Below, one piece after another: positions 1-6,304 of a stretch of DNA of 7,014 nt (position 1 is the first letter of the stretch; each line of letters starts with the position of its first letter). The DNA is from Bryobacterales bacterium (GTDB lineage: Bacteria; Cyanobacteriota; Vampirovibrionia; Obscuribacterales; Obscuribacteraceae), in contig CAJCHQ010000200.1 of NCBI GenBank assembly GCA_903970295.1, positions 1 to 7,014 of the forward strand, read 5' to 3'. A model generated the notes under the pieces. It did not search any database and was not told the origin of the DNA. It was given only the letters and a program-made list of their open reading frames with translations. The translations under genes were made by a program, and so were the position numbers.

Positions 1-2777
1 CGTTGTTCGGGAGTCAAATCGGTATTAGGTCCGTAACCGACACTGCCATCAGCCATCATCACTCGTTTGATCGCCCTGGGGTCATAAATGTACCTGGTGA
101 CGCTGCCGTCGCGTTGGGGAATCTCTTGCTGATAGAGCTGAAAATTGGGAACGCCGTTAATCATCGCTTCCGGCGGCACCGCATCCCCTGGTTCCCAGCC
201 CAGGGGCGCTTCGTTGTGAACTTGCGGTTTGGTCAATTCGGTCAGAACTCCGTCACCGCCAGCGATACCGTAATGGACTGAGCCAACTGAGGCTGAAGGT
301 CTGAATCTTGCGTTGCTCTGCGTGGCCTTGATGAACGCATCGGCCTCATCGGCGTAGCGTTGCTTGTAGGCCTCGTGTATGGCGTTGCCATTGGTCTCGA
401 CGGTGCCTACCGAACTGCCGAATTTACTCAATTCGAGATTGCGAGCATGACGATCGGCGATTTCTTGTTCGACTCTCGTGTGTATGTATAAACCCTTGAC
501 TTTAGCGAGTGTCTGTTGCCGAGTCTCTGCATCTTGAGTGCGACTGACTTTGACGTCGTGCTCCAAATTTTGAAAGATTCTTTCAAAAACTGGATCTCCG
601 GGTGTGCGAACAATGGTATTGACGTGGACCTCGTTGCCGTTGATATTGAGCACCGTCCATCTGGATCCACCTCCGCTTGGATGGACGGCAGAGTGCACTT
701 CGTAAATTGAATGGTCGGGCAAAATGCGAGGCAAATCACCGACCTGTCCTTTTTCCACCTTGTAGCTGATGGAGCCGGTCTGGATATTCTGCTCCATGAC
801 CGAATAGGTAAACTTGGCAGGCACCACTTTGCCGTCTACCGAGGCATAAGAATAGCCTTCTTTCGGTGGGTTATATATATCGACATCGGTAGCCAGAGTG
901 CGGGTATGGGGATCCATCGTGCGCAACCAGATGTGATTGGAATTGGCATCGAATTGCGCGTAAACAACATTGGGATAGTCAACGCCCCCGACTGAGACTT
1001 TGGCACCATTTTTCCACCAGAGTTGAAATTGTTTGCCGTCTTTATCCGGTTCATTATACTTATCTGCTTTTGGCCAGAGTTGCTTGGCTTTCTCTGGATT
1101 AACTTCACGGGCCGGATCGGAGATAGGCGTTGGTGTAGGCGAATCGCCGGCTGGATGTACCGGCGTCGTGACAGCTTCCGGGTGTGAAGGAATGCCACCA
1201 AATGAGTGATCGGTCTGGGGTCTAAAGCTTTTCCCCGCGCGGTTGGCATCGACGAAATCTTTCGCCTCCTGGGCGAAACGAGCTCGATACTCGCTTTTGA
1301 TCACGTTCCGATCGGTGGGGGCGATGTAGGAATTTGCCCCCAGTTTTCTCATTTTTTCATTGCGAATTTCGCGGGCGGCAATTTCCTGGTCGACACGGGT
1401 CTCGATGTATGTGGTCTTGACCTCGGTCTCCACCCGACTCTGAGTGGCCTGATCGCTTGTGCGGCTGTTTTTCAGATCGCCCTCTAAAGCTTTGAAAGTT
1501 TTTTCATAAAGAGGATCGGCGGCGACCTTGATATGCGCAGTTTCTTCGGCAAAGTCGGCGGGACTGACCCTGACTTGCTCATGGGTGTTATCGGAGAAGA
1601 TACCTTTGACTGTGGCAATTGCTCTTTTGACGGCATTCGTAGGCGGATCGACCACAGGTTCTACCGCCCGCGGCACAACAATCGACTTTTTCGCCTGGTC
1701 GACATGGGCACTGGTTTCAGTAGTTGAAGTTTTGACTGTCGCTTTCAAACTGACCCGACCCAATTCCATCATTACTTGGGCGGTAGGCTCATGAGCCCAG
1801 GTTCCGGGCAGCGCTTTCTCTCCGGGGGCGAGCGCTTTCTTGGCCGCTTCATGCTGACTTTTGGCGAATTCGTCGGCGTAGACGCCGCTGTTCGTTCTGG
1901 TAGCAAGACGTTCTGGCAGTTTCAAGACACCAGGCAAGAGCACGCTGATCGCCATCGATCTGATGCCGTTCTTATAATCAAGTGACGGGCCCTCAATCGG
2001 TTTACCATTGATCAAAGAACTGACAGCACCAGAAACGAATGATTGAGCTTCACCGGCGACGAATCCGACACCGGCCCGACCGGCATTACGACCAAGGAAC
2101 GATTTTTGCCCAGGCGTTTTGTTGCCCAATTCGTAGATGGCCAGACTGGTGACCATGCCGGCCGCATTGCCGAATCTTGTTTCGCCTTTATCTTTGTCCG
2201 GATCTTTAGCCAATTCAGCCAGGGTGGCCCCGACGAATAATCCCGATTTTCTATCGGCAGCCAGCTTTCTCAGGGTGTTGCCGATTTCATAGCTTTTTCC
2301 GAAGGCATTGATTTCGGCATCAGCTTTTACCAATTCACCGCCCGAGCGCAATAGTTTGCTGCCGAATTTAGCTTCCAGACCCAGCTCAATCGCTGTGACC
2401 ACGCCAGACGATATGCCTTGAACAGTTTTGCCGATTTCGCCGGCGCCACTTGTGTCGGCTTCGGGTAACAGATGTTCGTGCCCCGCACCTTTGCCGATAA
2501 CCGCAAAGCCCAGATGGGCAATTGTATTCAGGCTGCCTCTAGCCTGATTGTAAGCCGGGGCGGCAATGTCGTTCCAACCGACTTGTTTGATATCGTCCCA
2601 AACTGAATTGGAAACGTGCGCTTGATTTTTAGCCTCGGCCGATTTGTCGGCAGACGGTTGCGCTTTTGGCTTTGCGTCGGTACCCAGCTGCGCTAGGTTA
2701 TCCAAACTTACTTGTGAAGGCGTTGTGCTCATGTGCCAGTGGTTGCCAAAACGATGTCCAGTGGGACGAATTGTCAT
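1..2777 (-). CDS. Giant uncharacterised protein, C-terminus cut off by the contig edge
   Basis: The frame stays open for 925 codons, from an ATG at 2777 to the left edge, with no stop; the first in-frame stop upstream of it is a TAG near 2864. I do not recognise the family. Residues about 60-310 are Gly/Ala-rich and probably helical, with stretches such as SGAGEIGKTVQGISSGVV and AGVGFVAGEAQSFVSGAVSS, but no signal peptide. Residues 421-520 and 728-827 are two copies of a charged, helix-rich 100-residue unit. Between them (about 521-727) lies a Pro/Thr-rich linker, then a Trp/Tyr-rich, probably beta-strand region (FQLWWKNGAKVSVGG). The end visible here, about 828-925, is again beta-like. Start choice: ATG 2777 has a partial AGGTAG site 7 nt upstream. 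An in-frame ATG at 2732 (MSTTPSQVS, 910 codons) has no visible ribosome site but gives a more ordinary N-terminus. It is divergent from the HD gene. Role unknown; a structural, adhesion or effector protein is possible but not shown. Confidence 0.88.
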   Translation of the reverse strand, partial: MTIRPTGHRFGNHWHMSTTPSQVSLDNLAQLGTDAKPKAQPSADKSAEAKNQAHVSNSVWDDIKQVGWNDIAAPAYNQARGSLNTIAHLGFAVIGKGAGHEHLLPEADTSGAGEIGKTVQGISSGVVTAIELGLEAKFGSKLLRSGGELVKADAEINAFGKSYEIGNTLRKLAADRKSGLFVGATLAELAKDPDKDKGETRFGNAAGMVTSLAIYELGNKTPGQKSFLGRNAGRAGVGFVAGEAQSFVSGAVSSLINGKPIEGPSLDYKNGIRSMAISVLLPGVLKLPERLATRTNSGVYADEFAKSQHEAAKKALAPGEKALPGTWAHEPTAQVMMELGRVSLKATVKTSTTETSAHVDQAKKSIVVPRAVEPVVDPPTNAVKRAIATVKGIFSDNTHEQVRVSPADFAEETAHIKVAADPLYEKTFKALEGDLKNSRTSDQATQSRVETEVKTTYIETRVDQEIAAREIRNEKMRKLGANSYIAPTDRNVIKSEYRARFAQEAKDFVDANRAGKSFRPQTDHSFGGIPSHPEAVTTPVHPAGDSPTPTPISDPAREVNPEKAKQLWPKADKYNEPDKDGKQFQLWWKNGAKVSVGGVDYPNVVYAQFDANSNHIWLRTMDPHTRTLATDVDIYNPPKEGYSYASVDGKVVPAKFTYSVMEQNIQTGSISYKVEKGQVGDLPRILPDHSIYEVHSAVHPSGGGSRWTVLNINGNEVHVNTIVRTPGDPVFERIFQNLEHDVKVSRTQDAETRQQTLAKVKGLYIHTRVEQEIADRHARNLELSKFGSSVGTVETNGNAIHEAYKQRYADEADAFIKATQSNARFRPSASVGSVHYGIAGGDGVLTELTKPQVHNEAPLGWEPGDAVPPEAMINGVPNFQLYQQEIPQRDGSVTRYIYDPRAIKRVMMADGSVGYGPNTDLTPEQ
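297..596 (-). repeat. Internal protein repeat, copy B (residues 728-827 of the giant protein)
   Basis: This copy aligns with residues 421-520 over exactly 100 residues without a gap; I count 42 identities. Shared blocks include DP at the start, LExDxKxSRT, VKxxYIxTRV, QEIAxR, RN, and FRP at the end. The charged, heptad-like pattern suggests a helical or coiled-coil module. The last visible part of the protein follows it, so more copies may lie beyond the contig edge. Confidence 0.85.
1218..1517 (-). repeat. Internal protein repeat, copy A (residues 421-520 of the giant protein)
   Basis: First copy of the 100-residue unit, starting DPLYEKTF and ending SFRP. It is preceded by a Val/Lys/Thr-rich stretch (about residues 330-420) and followed by a Pro/Thr-rich linker with PTPTP. 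The offset to copy B is 307 residues. The two copies are well diverged, so this is an old duplication within the protein and not a recent tandem copy or an assembly artefact. Confidence 0.85.
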
Positions 2778-2790
2778 CGAATAACTACCT

Positions 2791-2816
2791 AATTGAAATG
2801 GGGAGCTTACGAAATT
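2791..2816 (+). repeat. Imperfect 26-bp direct repeat, copy 1, in the divergent control region
   Basis: This copy matches 2876-2901 at 21 of 26 positions. The core is ATGGGGA, two variable bases, then TTACGAAATT, preceded by a shared AATT. It lies directly upstream of the partial ribosome site of the giant gene. It could be a regulator binding site or the remnant of a small local duplication. Confidence 0.6.
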
Positions 2817-2875
2817 TGGTGCAAATGTGGGCGCCCCTGACTCTTTATTTGTCAGAGACTAATATTTGAACAGAC

Positions 2876-2901
2876 AATTTTTATGGGGAAATTACGAAAT
2901 T
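2876..2901 (+). repeat. Imperfect 26-bp direct repeat, copy 2, in the divergent control region
   Basis: Second copy, 85 bp from the first in the same orientation, about eight helical turns away. It lies about 70 bp upstream of the HD-gene start. Both copies fall in non-coding DNA between two divergent genes, where paired operators are common; the function is inferred from position only. Confidence 0.6.
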
Positions 2902-2923
2902 GCGGGAATACCTGTTGGCTAAA

Positions 2924-2947
2924 CTACATTTCGACAAAAAAATGTAG
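2924..2947. promoter_or_regulatory. Perfect 8-bp inverted repeat, possible operator
   Basis: CTACATTT at 2924-2931 is matched by its exact reverse complement AAATGTAG at 2940-2947, around an 8-nt A-rich centre. The right arm ends 10 nt before the GAGG of the HD gene. The arms are AT-rich and no T-run follows, so a dimer-binding operator fits better than a terminator. A weak 5'-leader hairpin is the alternative. Confidence 0.5.
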
Positions 2948-2957
2948 ACTAGTGACA

Positions 2958-2961
2958 GAGG
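2958..2961 (+). promoter_or_regulatory. Ribosome binding site that fixes the HD-gene start
   Basis: GAGG lies 8 nt before the ATG at 2970. The in-frame ATG at 2883 has no comparable site and would add 29 residues (MGKLRNCGNTCW...) that run across the repeat elements, so the internal ATG is preferred. Confidence 0.7.
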
Positions 2962-2969
2962 ACATCGAC

Positions 2970-3551
2970 ATGCATGGACCACGCGCATCATTTACTCAAA
3001 TGGATAAGAGCTCGCCTCTGGATTGGGCAATTATTGCCGGGCATATGGTGCCTTTCGTCAAGCAGTTGCCCAATCGCATAATCTCTCACTTGCAGCTCTT
3101 GCGGGGTGATTACGGCGGCTTCGCTGTAGATCGACTGGAACATTGCTTGCAAACTGCCACTCGCGCACATCAAGATAATCGCGATGAAGAATATGTGATT
3201 TGTGCGCTCTTGCATGACATCGGTGATTTGCTCGGACCGATGAATCATGCCGATGTCGCGGCTGCCCTGGTGAAACCATTCGTCAGCGAAAAGAATCACT
3301 GGCTGGTCGAACATCATGCCATTTTTCAAGGCTATTATTTTTTCCAATATCTGGGACTCGATCGCAACATGCGTGATCAATTCAAAGAAAGCCCTTATTA
3401 CGAATACACGCTGGAATTCTGCGATAAATACGACCAGAATTCATTCGATCCGCACTTCAAGAGCCTGACTTTGGACGATTTCGAACCAATGCTCAAGCGT
3501 GTTTTCGCTAAGCCGAAACATTCGATTTATTTGAAAAATCAAAAAGCTTAA
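2970..3551 (+). CDS. HD-domain protein, COG4341/PhnZ-like (predicted diiron oxygenase or phosphohydrolase)
   Basis: A cytosolic protein of 193 residues. The HD metal-ligand pattern is visible in order: H58 (in RLEHCLQTA), H82-D83 (LLHDIGD), H93 (NHADVAAAL), H115/H116 (EHHAIFQGYYFF) and D152 or D155 (EFCDKYDQNSFDP). Helices fill the rest. The HHxxFQGYYFF and DQxSFDP signatures are, to my knowledge, typical of proteins annotated 'predicted HD phosphohydrolase' (COG4341). These are related to PhnZ and TmpB, mixed-valent diiron oxygenases that cleave organophosphonates. H58 to H82 is 24 residues, the spacing known in PhnZ, and Y48 sits 10 residues before H58, as does a catalytic Tyr of PhnZ. The substrate cannot be read from sequence, and no phosphonate gene is nearby. 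It is monocistronic, divergent from the giant gene and convergent with imuB, with an 11-nt gap between stops. The family is likely right; the activity is open. Confidence 0.88.
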   Translation: MHGPRASFTQMDKSSPLDWAIIAGHMVPFVKQLPNRIISHLQLLRGDYGGFAVDRLEHCLQTATRAHQDNRDEEYVICALLHDIGDLLGPMNHADVAAALVKPFVSEKNHWLVEHHAIFQGYYFFQYLGLDRNMRDQFKESPYYEYTLEFCDKYDQNSFDPHFKSLTLDDFEPMLKRVFAKPKHSIYLKNQKA

Positions 3552-3562
3552 CCGGGCAATCG

Positions 3563-5245
3563 CTAGTCATAAACGCCATCGACAAACCAGGACTTAGTGT
3601 CATGTTCATGGAAAAGCGATATCAGAGCCGGCTGCTCGAGTTCCTCGACTGGTTCAGCTTTGACATCGATCAAGACGGTGTAATAAGAACGGCGCAAATT
3701 ATTTTCCCACCAGCCACCGGATATGCATTCGGGGGCGGTCAGCTGCTTGATATAATGCCATCGCCCATGATACCGGAGCGCAGCTGGTCGTGAATGTTTG
3801 AATTCAACAAGCACTAGCACAGGGGAGGCATGCTTTTTGAAAACCAGGTTACTAACCAAGCCCTGTTCCCCGGTCATGAGCTTGATGTAATCGCTTTCAA
3901 TAGCGCAAGCGTCAACGGCAATGGCATTGGCTGCGCTGGAATTGTCGGCTCTGGCGTGGGCAGCTGCAGGCGGATTAGAAATACCGGGCAGGCGCATCAC
4001 TGATTGCCAGACGCCGGCTTTTTCAGCCAGATACTGATCGTTGGCCATTGGTTTGACCAGAACGTCGTCGCCCAGACGAGTGAGGAATCGCTGCCAGAGC
4101 AGATGCATCGATTCGGGCTGCATTTCTCCAAATTCTTTTTCCTGAGCCAGTCTGGCAATTGATGGCTGCTCCCACAATTCGTGGCAGTGCCTGGAAACAG
4201 CGATTTTTATGCCCGTGAATTCTCTAGTCAGCGGCTGCGCTTCCAGAGATAATCTCACCACTTCCAATAAAAATTTGGCACTGTTGGCTGATTGAATCAA
4301 GCGAATCGGTCGTTCATCGAATTTGTCTTGATCGTTGAAAAAAGAAACTACCAATTCTTCGGCACGCAATCCCTCCTCTTTCAATTGAGCCGTCAACTGA
4401 TCGAACATTGATTTGATCACAAACATGGTTTGATTCAAAGCTTCGATCGGCCCCCCCAGATCAATCATCGACTCCCAGCATTTTTCAGAAACCGGCACGC
4501 GCGGCTGACTCAAATCGAAGCCGTTAGCCAATTGATGTGCACGTTTGCCTTCTTCACCGAAACGATCGATTATTTGATCGGCAGGCAACTGGGCAAACCG
4601 ACCCATTGTGTGCAGTCCCAAATCTTGCAAGAGATCGTTTAGATCCTGACTGATTGGCAAGTGTTCGATCGGCAACGCCGATAAAAATTTTTGATCGTCG
4701 CCTGAATTAACGACAAACCAGCGCCTGGTTTTAAAACGACTGGCGACGAGTGCCGCAAACGCACTATCAGCAATGCCCACATGACCATTGACATGACCGG
4801 CGCGGCTGGCCGATTTCAAAATCTCTCGGCAGAGTTTGCTTTCGCCACCCAGGCGAATGCGCCCGGCCGCATCAAGCAAAAATATGCCTAATTCTTTAGC
4901 CATCACCCGCGGTGAACAACTAATTAGATGGCGCACTAATTCAGCCTGACCTTCACCATACAATCGTTGATCGAACTCCCGCCAGACAACCTCTGCACAC
5001 GTAGCTCTAGCTTCGGAAAGTTTCATGCCCACGCGAACACCTTTCTTGCTGGCTTCTTCTGAACAGACCAGAATGCTGACACGACTTAAATTCGAAGCAC
5101 CAAACGAGATACGAGCAGGATCTCCTTGCGGCTTCATTGGAATTAAGACCAGCGGTTTATTTTTTAAGTCTGGCTCTTGCTTTCGGTGAACGACGATCGG
5201 GAATCTGGGAATGCGTAAACAAGCGATTCGTTGCATAAGAACCAA
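3563..5245 (-). CDS. imuB: ImuB-like protein: catalytically dead Y-family DNA polymerase homologue
   Basis: About 560 residues, a usual ImuB length. In known systems ImuB is the non-catalytic hub of the ImuA-ImuB-DnaE2 translesion mutasome, binding the sliding clamp, ImuA and DnaE2. Visible order: an N-terminal Y-family palm (IACLRIPRFPIVVH; GVRVGMKLSEAR at 69-80), a palm segment ELGIFLLDAAGRIRLGG (118-134), helix-hairpin-helix-like thumb (about 189-243), little finger (about 255-395), an Ala-rich linker (about 424-450), and the ImuB-specific C-terminal domain with CISGGWWENNLRRSYYTVLI (507-526) and WFVDGVYD at the end. The segment normally holding the first catalytic Asp has no acidic residue, and the second Asp-Glu pair reads Gly-Ile, as expected for ImuB. 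Start: TTG 5245 has GAGG 6 nt upstream; ATG 5236 (MQRIACL) looks more like family N-termini but lies 15 nt from it. The reading frame overlaps imuA by 80-89 nt, so the two are translationally coupled. Confidence 0.92.
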   Translation of the reverse strand: MVLMQRIACLRIPRFPIVVHRKQEPDLKNKPLVLIPMKPQGDPARISFGASNLSRVSILVCSEEASKKGVRVGMKLSEARATCAEVVWREFDQRLYGEGQAELVRHLISCSPRVMAKELGIFLLDAAGRIRLGGESKLCREILKSASRAGHVNGHVGIADSAFAALVASRFKTRRWFVVNSGDDQKFLSALPIEHLPISQDLNDLLQDLGLHTMGRFAQLPADQIIDRFGEEGKRAHQLANGFDLSQPRVPVSEKCWESMIDLGGPIEALNQTMFVIKSMFDQLTAQLKEEGLRAEELVVSFFNDQDKFDERPIRLIQSANSAKFLLEVVRLSLEAQPLTREFTGIKIAVSRHCHELWEQPSIARLAQEKEFGEMQPESMHLLWQRFLTRLGDDVLVKPMANDQYLAEKAGVWQSVMRLPGISNPPAAAHARADNSSAANAIAVDACAIESDYIKLMTGEQGLVSNLVFKKHASPVLVLVEFKHSRPAALRYHGRWHYIKQLTAPECISGGWWENNLRRSYYTVLIDVKAEPVEELEQPALISLFHEHDTKSWFVDGVYD

Positions 5246-6068
5246 TCACAACCTCGAGATTATTGCTCAAACCGTCTCGCCAAACAGAACCTCGAATAGT
5301 CGGTGTAATGGTTGCCAATCCGTTCAAACCGGGTTCACACATAAGTGGTATCGCCCATTGAAATTGCAAACGTGTATGGGCGCCCCAGCTGATGTTATTG
5401 CCATTACTATTATTTGCCGGAAAAATATTTTCACTGTCTTTCAATACCAGAAGTGCAGCTCTAGACGTATCGAGAGATCTTTGCAAACGAGCATAGAAGC
5501 GGCTGGAGAAAGGGGGGCTATCGGTAGCATCGAAAACGATCACATCGAACAAATTCGAACGAATCAACTGTTCTGTTGCCCACAAAGCGTTTTGCTTGAG
5601 TCCTTTAGTATCAGCTAAATTACGCACTACCCAAAATTTCCCCGAAGCATGAAGTGGCACGATGCGCGTGGTTTCCCAGGGTCGTGCCTCTGGCTCAGTC
5701 TCGAAGCCAAAGGCCAGAGCTCGTCTATTTTGCTGGGCGCGCACCATATTTAATGGCATTTTTCCAGCATTACCTTGATCGACAAAAGCCCAATCGGCAG
5801 GGATCAATTTGTTCGCGGCATCAACATAAACAACGTGCAATCCCTGGGCGCACCAATTAGCAATAATCGCCCGCAGGAGTGTTGTTTTTCCAGAGGAAGG
5901 GGCGCCAATCCACTCAGTCACACGCTTTCTGGCCAAGCCACGAGAAAGTCCCTGATCGATGTCTGCCAGACCAGTCTGGAGATTTTTTTGAGTTTGTCCC
6001 TTGAGAAGCCACTTGCCTGGAAAGAGTTGCTCAAACTGTTCTTTTAAATTAGCGACATTGCCTGGCAT
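5157..6068 (-). CDS. imuA: ImuA-like RecA-fold protein, partner of ImuB
   Basis: A protein of 303 residues. A RecA-type P-loop is clear: Walker A GAPSSGKTT at 55-63 with K61, and a Walker B-like hydrophobic strand ending FDVIVFD (D180). Before Walker A is the pattern TGLADIDQGLSRGLARKRVTEW, typical of RecA-fold ATPases that start with 'G[IL]xxLDxxLxGGL'; after Walker B comes LQRSLDTSRAALLVLKDS, as in ImuA/RecA-like proteins. ImuA homologues act with ImuB and DnaE2 in damage-induced mutagenesis; the first gene of this operon directly preceding imuB supports the call. Start: ATG 6068 has GAGGG 4-5 nt upstream. An open extension to 6212 has no ribosome site and reads as hydrophobic, non-family sequence, so I reject it. 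The C-terminus is a basic tail (SPKARARLKK) coded inside the start of imuB. A generic RecA-like ATPase is the only real alternative. Confidence 0.88.
   Translation of the reverse strand: MPGNVANLKEQFEQLFPGKWLLKGQTQKNLQTGLADIDQGLSRGLARKRVTEWIGAPSSGKTTLLRAIIANWCAQGLHVVYVDAANKLIPADWAFVDQGNAGKMPLNMVRAQQNRRALAFGFETEPEARPWETTRIVPLHASGKFWVVRNLADTKGLKQNALWATEQLIRSNLFDVIVFDATDSPPFSSRFYARLQRSLDTSRAALLVLKDSENIFPANNSNGNNISWGAHTRLQFQWAIPLMCEPGLNGLATITPTIRGSVWRDGLSNNLEVVIGSYATNRLFTHSQIPDRRSPKARARLKK
5252..5255 (-). promoter_or_regulatory. Ribosome binding site for imuB, inside imuA
   Basis: GAGG on the minus strand lies 6 nt before TTG 5245 and 15 nt before ATG 5236. The spacing favours the TTG start, which would add three residues (MVL). 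It sits within the imuA coding region, so both genes share one message. Confidence 0.5.
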
Positions 6069-6072
6069 AAGT

Positions 6073-6077
6073 CCCTC
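6073..6077 (-). promoter_or_regulatory. Ribosome binding site that fixes the imuA start
   Basis: GAGGG on the minus strand lies 4 nt before ATG 6068, the best translation signal in this region. It sets the start of imuA and excludes the upstream in-frame start at 6212. Confidence 0.7.
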
Positions 6078-6132
6078 ATAGCGAATGCATCCGGCAAAAA
6101 TGTGAATCAACACAAGAATTGCTCGAAAATCC

Positions 6133-6153
6133 GATACCATACATACGTATACC
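6133..6153 (-). promoter_or_regulatory. GTAT-rich element upstream of imuA, possible operator
   Basis: On the minus strand this 21-bp stretch carries GGTAT twice, 14 bp apart, with the palindrome ATACGTAT and a further GTAT between. It lies about 65 bp upstream of the imuA ATG, where a repressor or promoter would be expected. It does not match the LexA boxes I know (cyanobacterial AGTAC-type, Gram-positive CGAAC-type, alphaproteobacterial GTTC-type). Function is inferred from position. Confidence 0.3.
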
Positions 6154-6243
6154 ACGACCACTTTAAGAAGGCAAGCGCGACTTTGCCAGCCGATTCTCAA
6201 CAAGCGGCACAAAAATGCAGCAACTAATTTGCCTGGGCTAATA

Positions 6244-6272
6244 TGTACTTGTCGGCGCTGTGTCGCTAAAAT
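6244..6272 (+). promoter_or_regulatory. Weak sigma-70-like promoter candidate for the small membrane protein gene
   Basis: TAAAAT at 6267-6272 is one base from the -10 consensus. The hexamer 17 bp upstream, TGTACT, matches only three of six -35 positions. It would place transcription start about 25 nt before the ATG at 6305. This is the best candidate in the gap, but it is weak. Confidence 0.25.
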
Positions 6273-6304
6273 AGTTCACAGCAGACTATTCTGGTTGAGG
6301 GCTA

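Noticed and set aside
428..2521. Several short open frames of 64-137 codons on both strands across the left third of the window
   Set aside because: They lie in other frames of the single 925-codon minus-strand frame. Their translations look random (many Arg, Cys, His) and none has a convincing ribosome site.
2837..2855. CTGAC ... GTCAG inverted repeat as a terminator or operator
   Set aside because: The stem is only 5 bp with a 9-nt loop, no T-run follows, and it sits between divergent gene starts where no terminator is needed.
2883..2969. N-terminal extension of the HD protein by 29 residues from ATG 2883
   Set aside because: There is no ribosome site, the sequence is unlike the family, and it crosses the direct and inverted repeats; ATG 2970 has a well-placed GAGG.
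5211..6047. Plus-strand open frames of 68-135 codons opposite imuA
   Set aside because: They are antisense shadows of a clear RecA-fold coding frame and have no family signature or ribosome site.
6069..6212. N-terminal extension of ImuA by 48 residues from 6212
   Set aside because: The extension is hydrophobic and unlike ImuA, with no ribosome site; ATG 6068 has GAGGG in position. It would also remove most of the control region.
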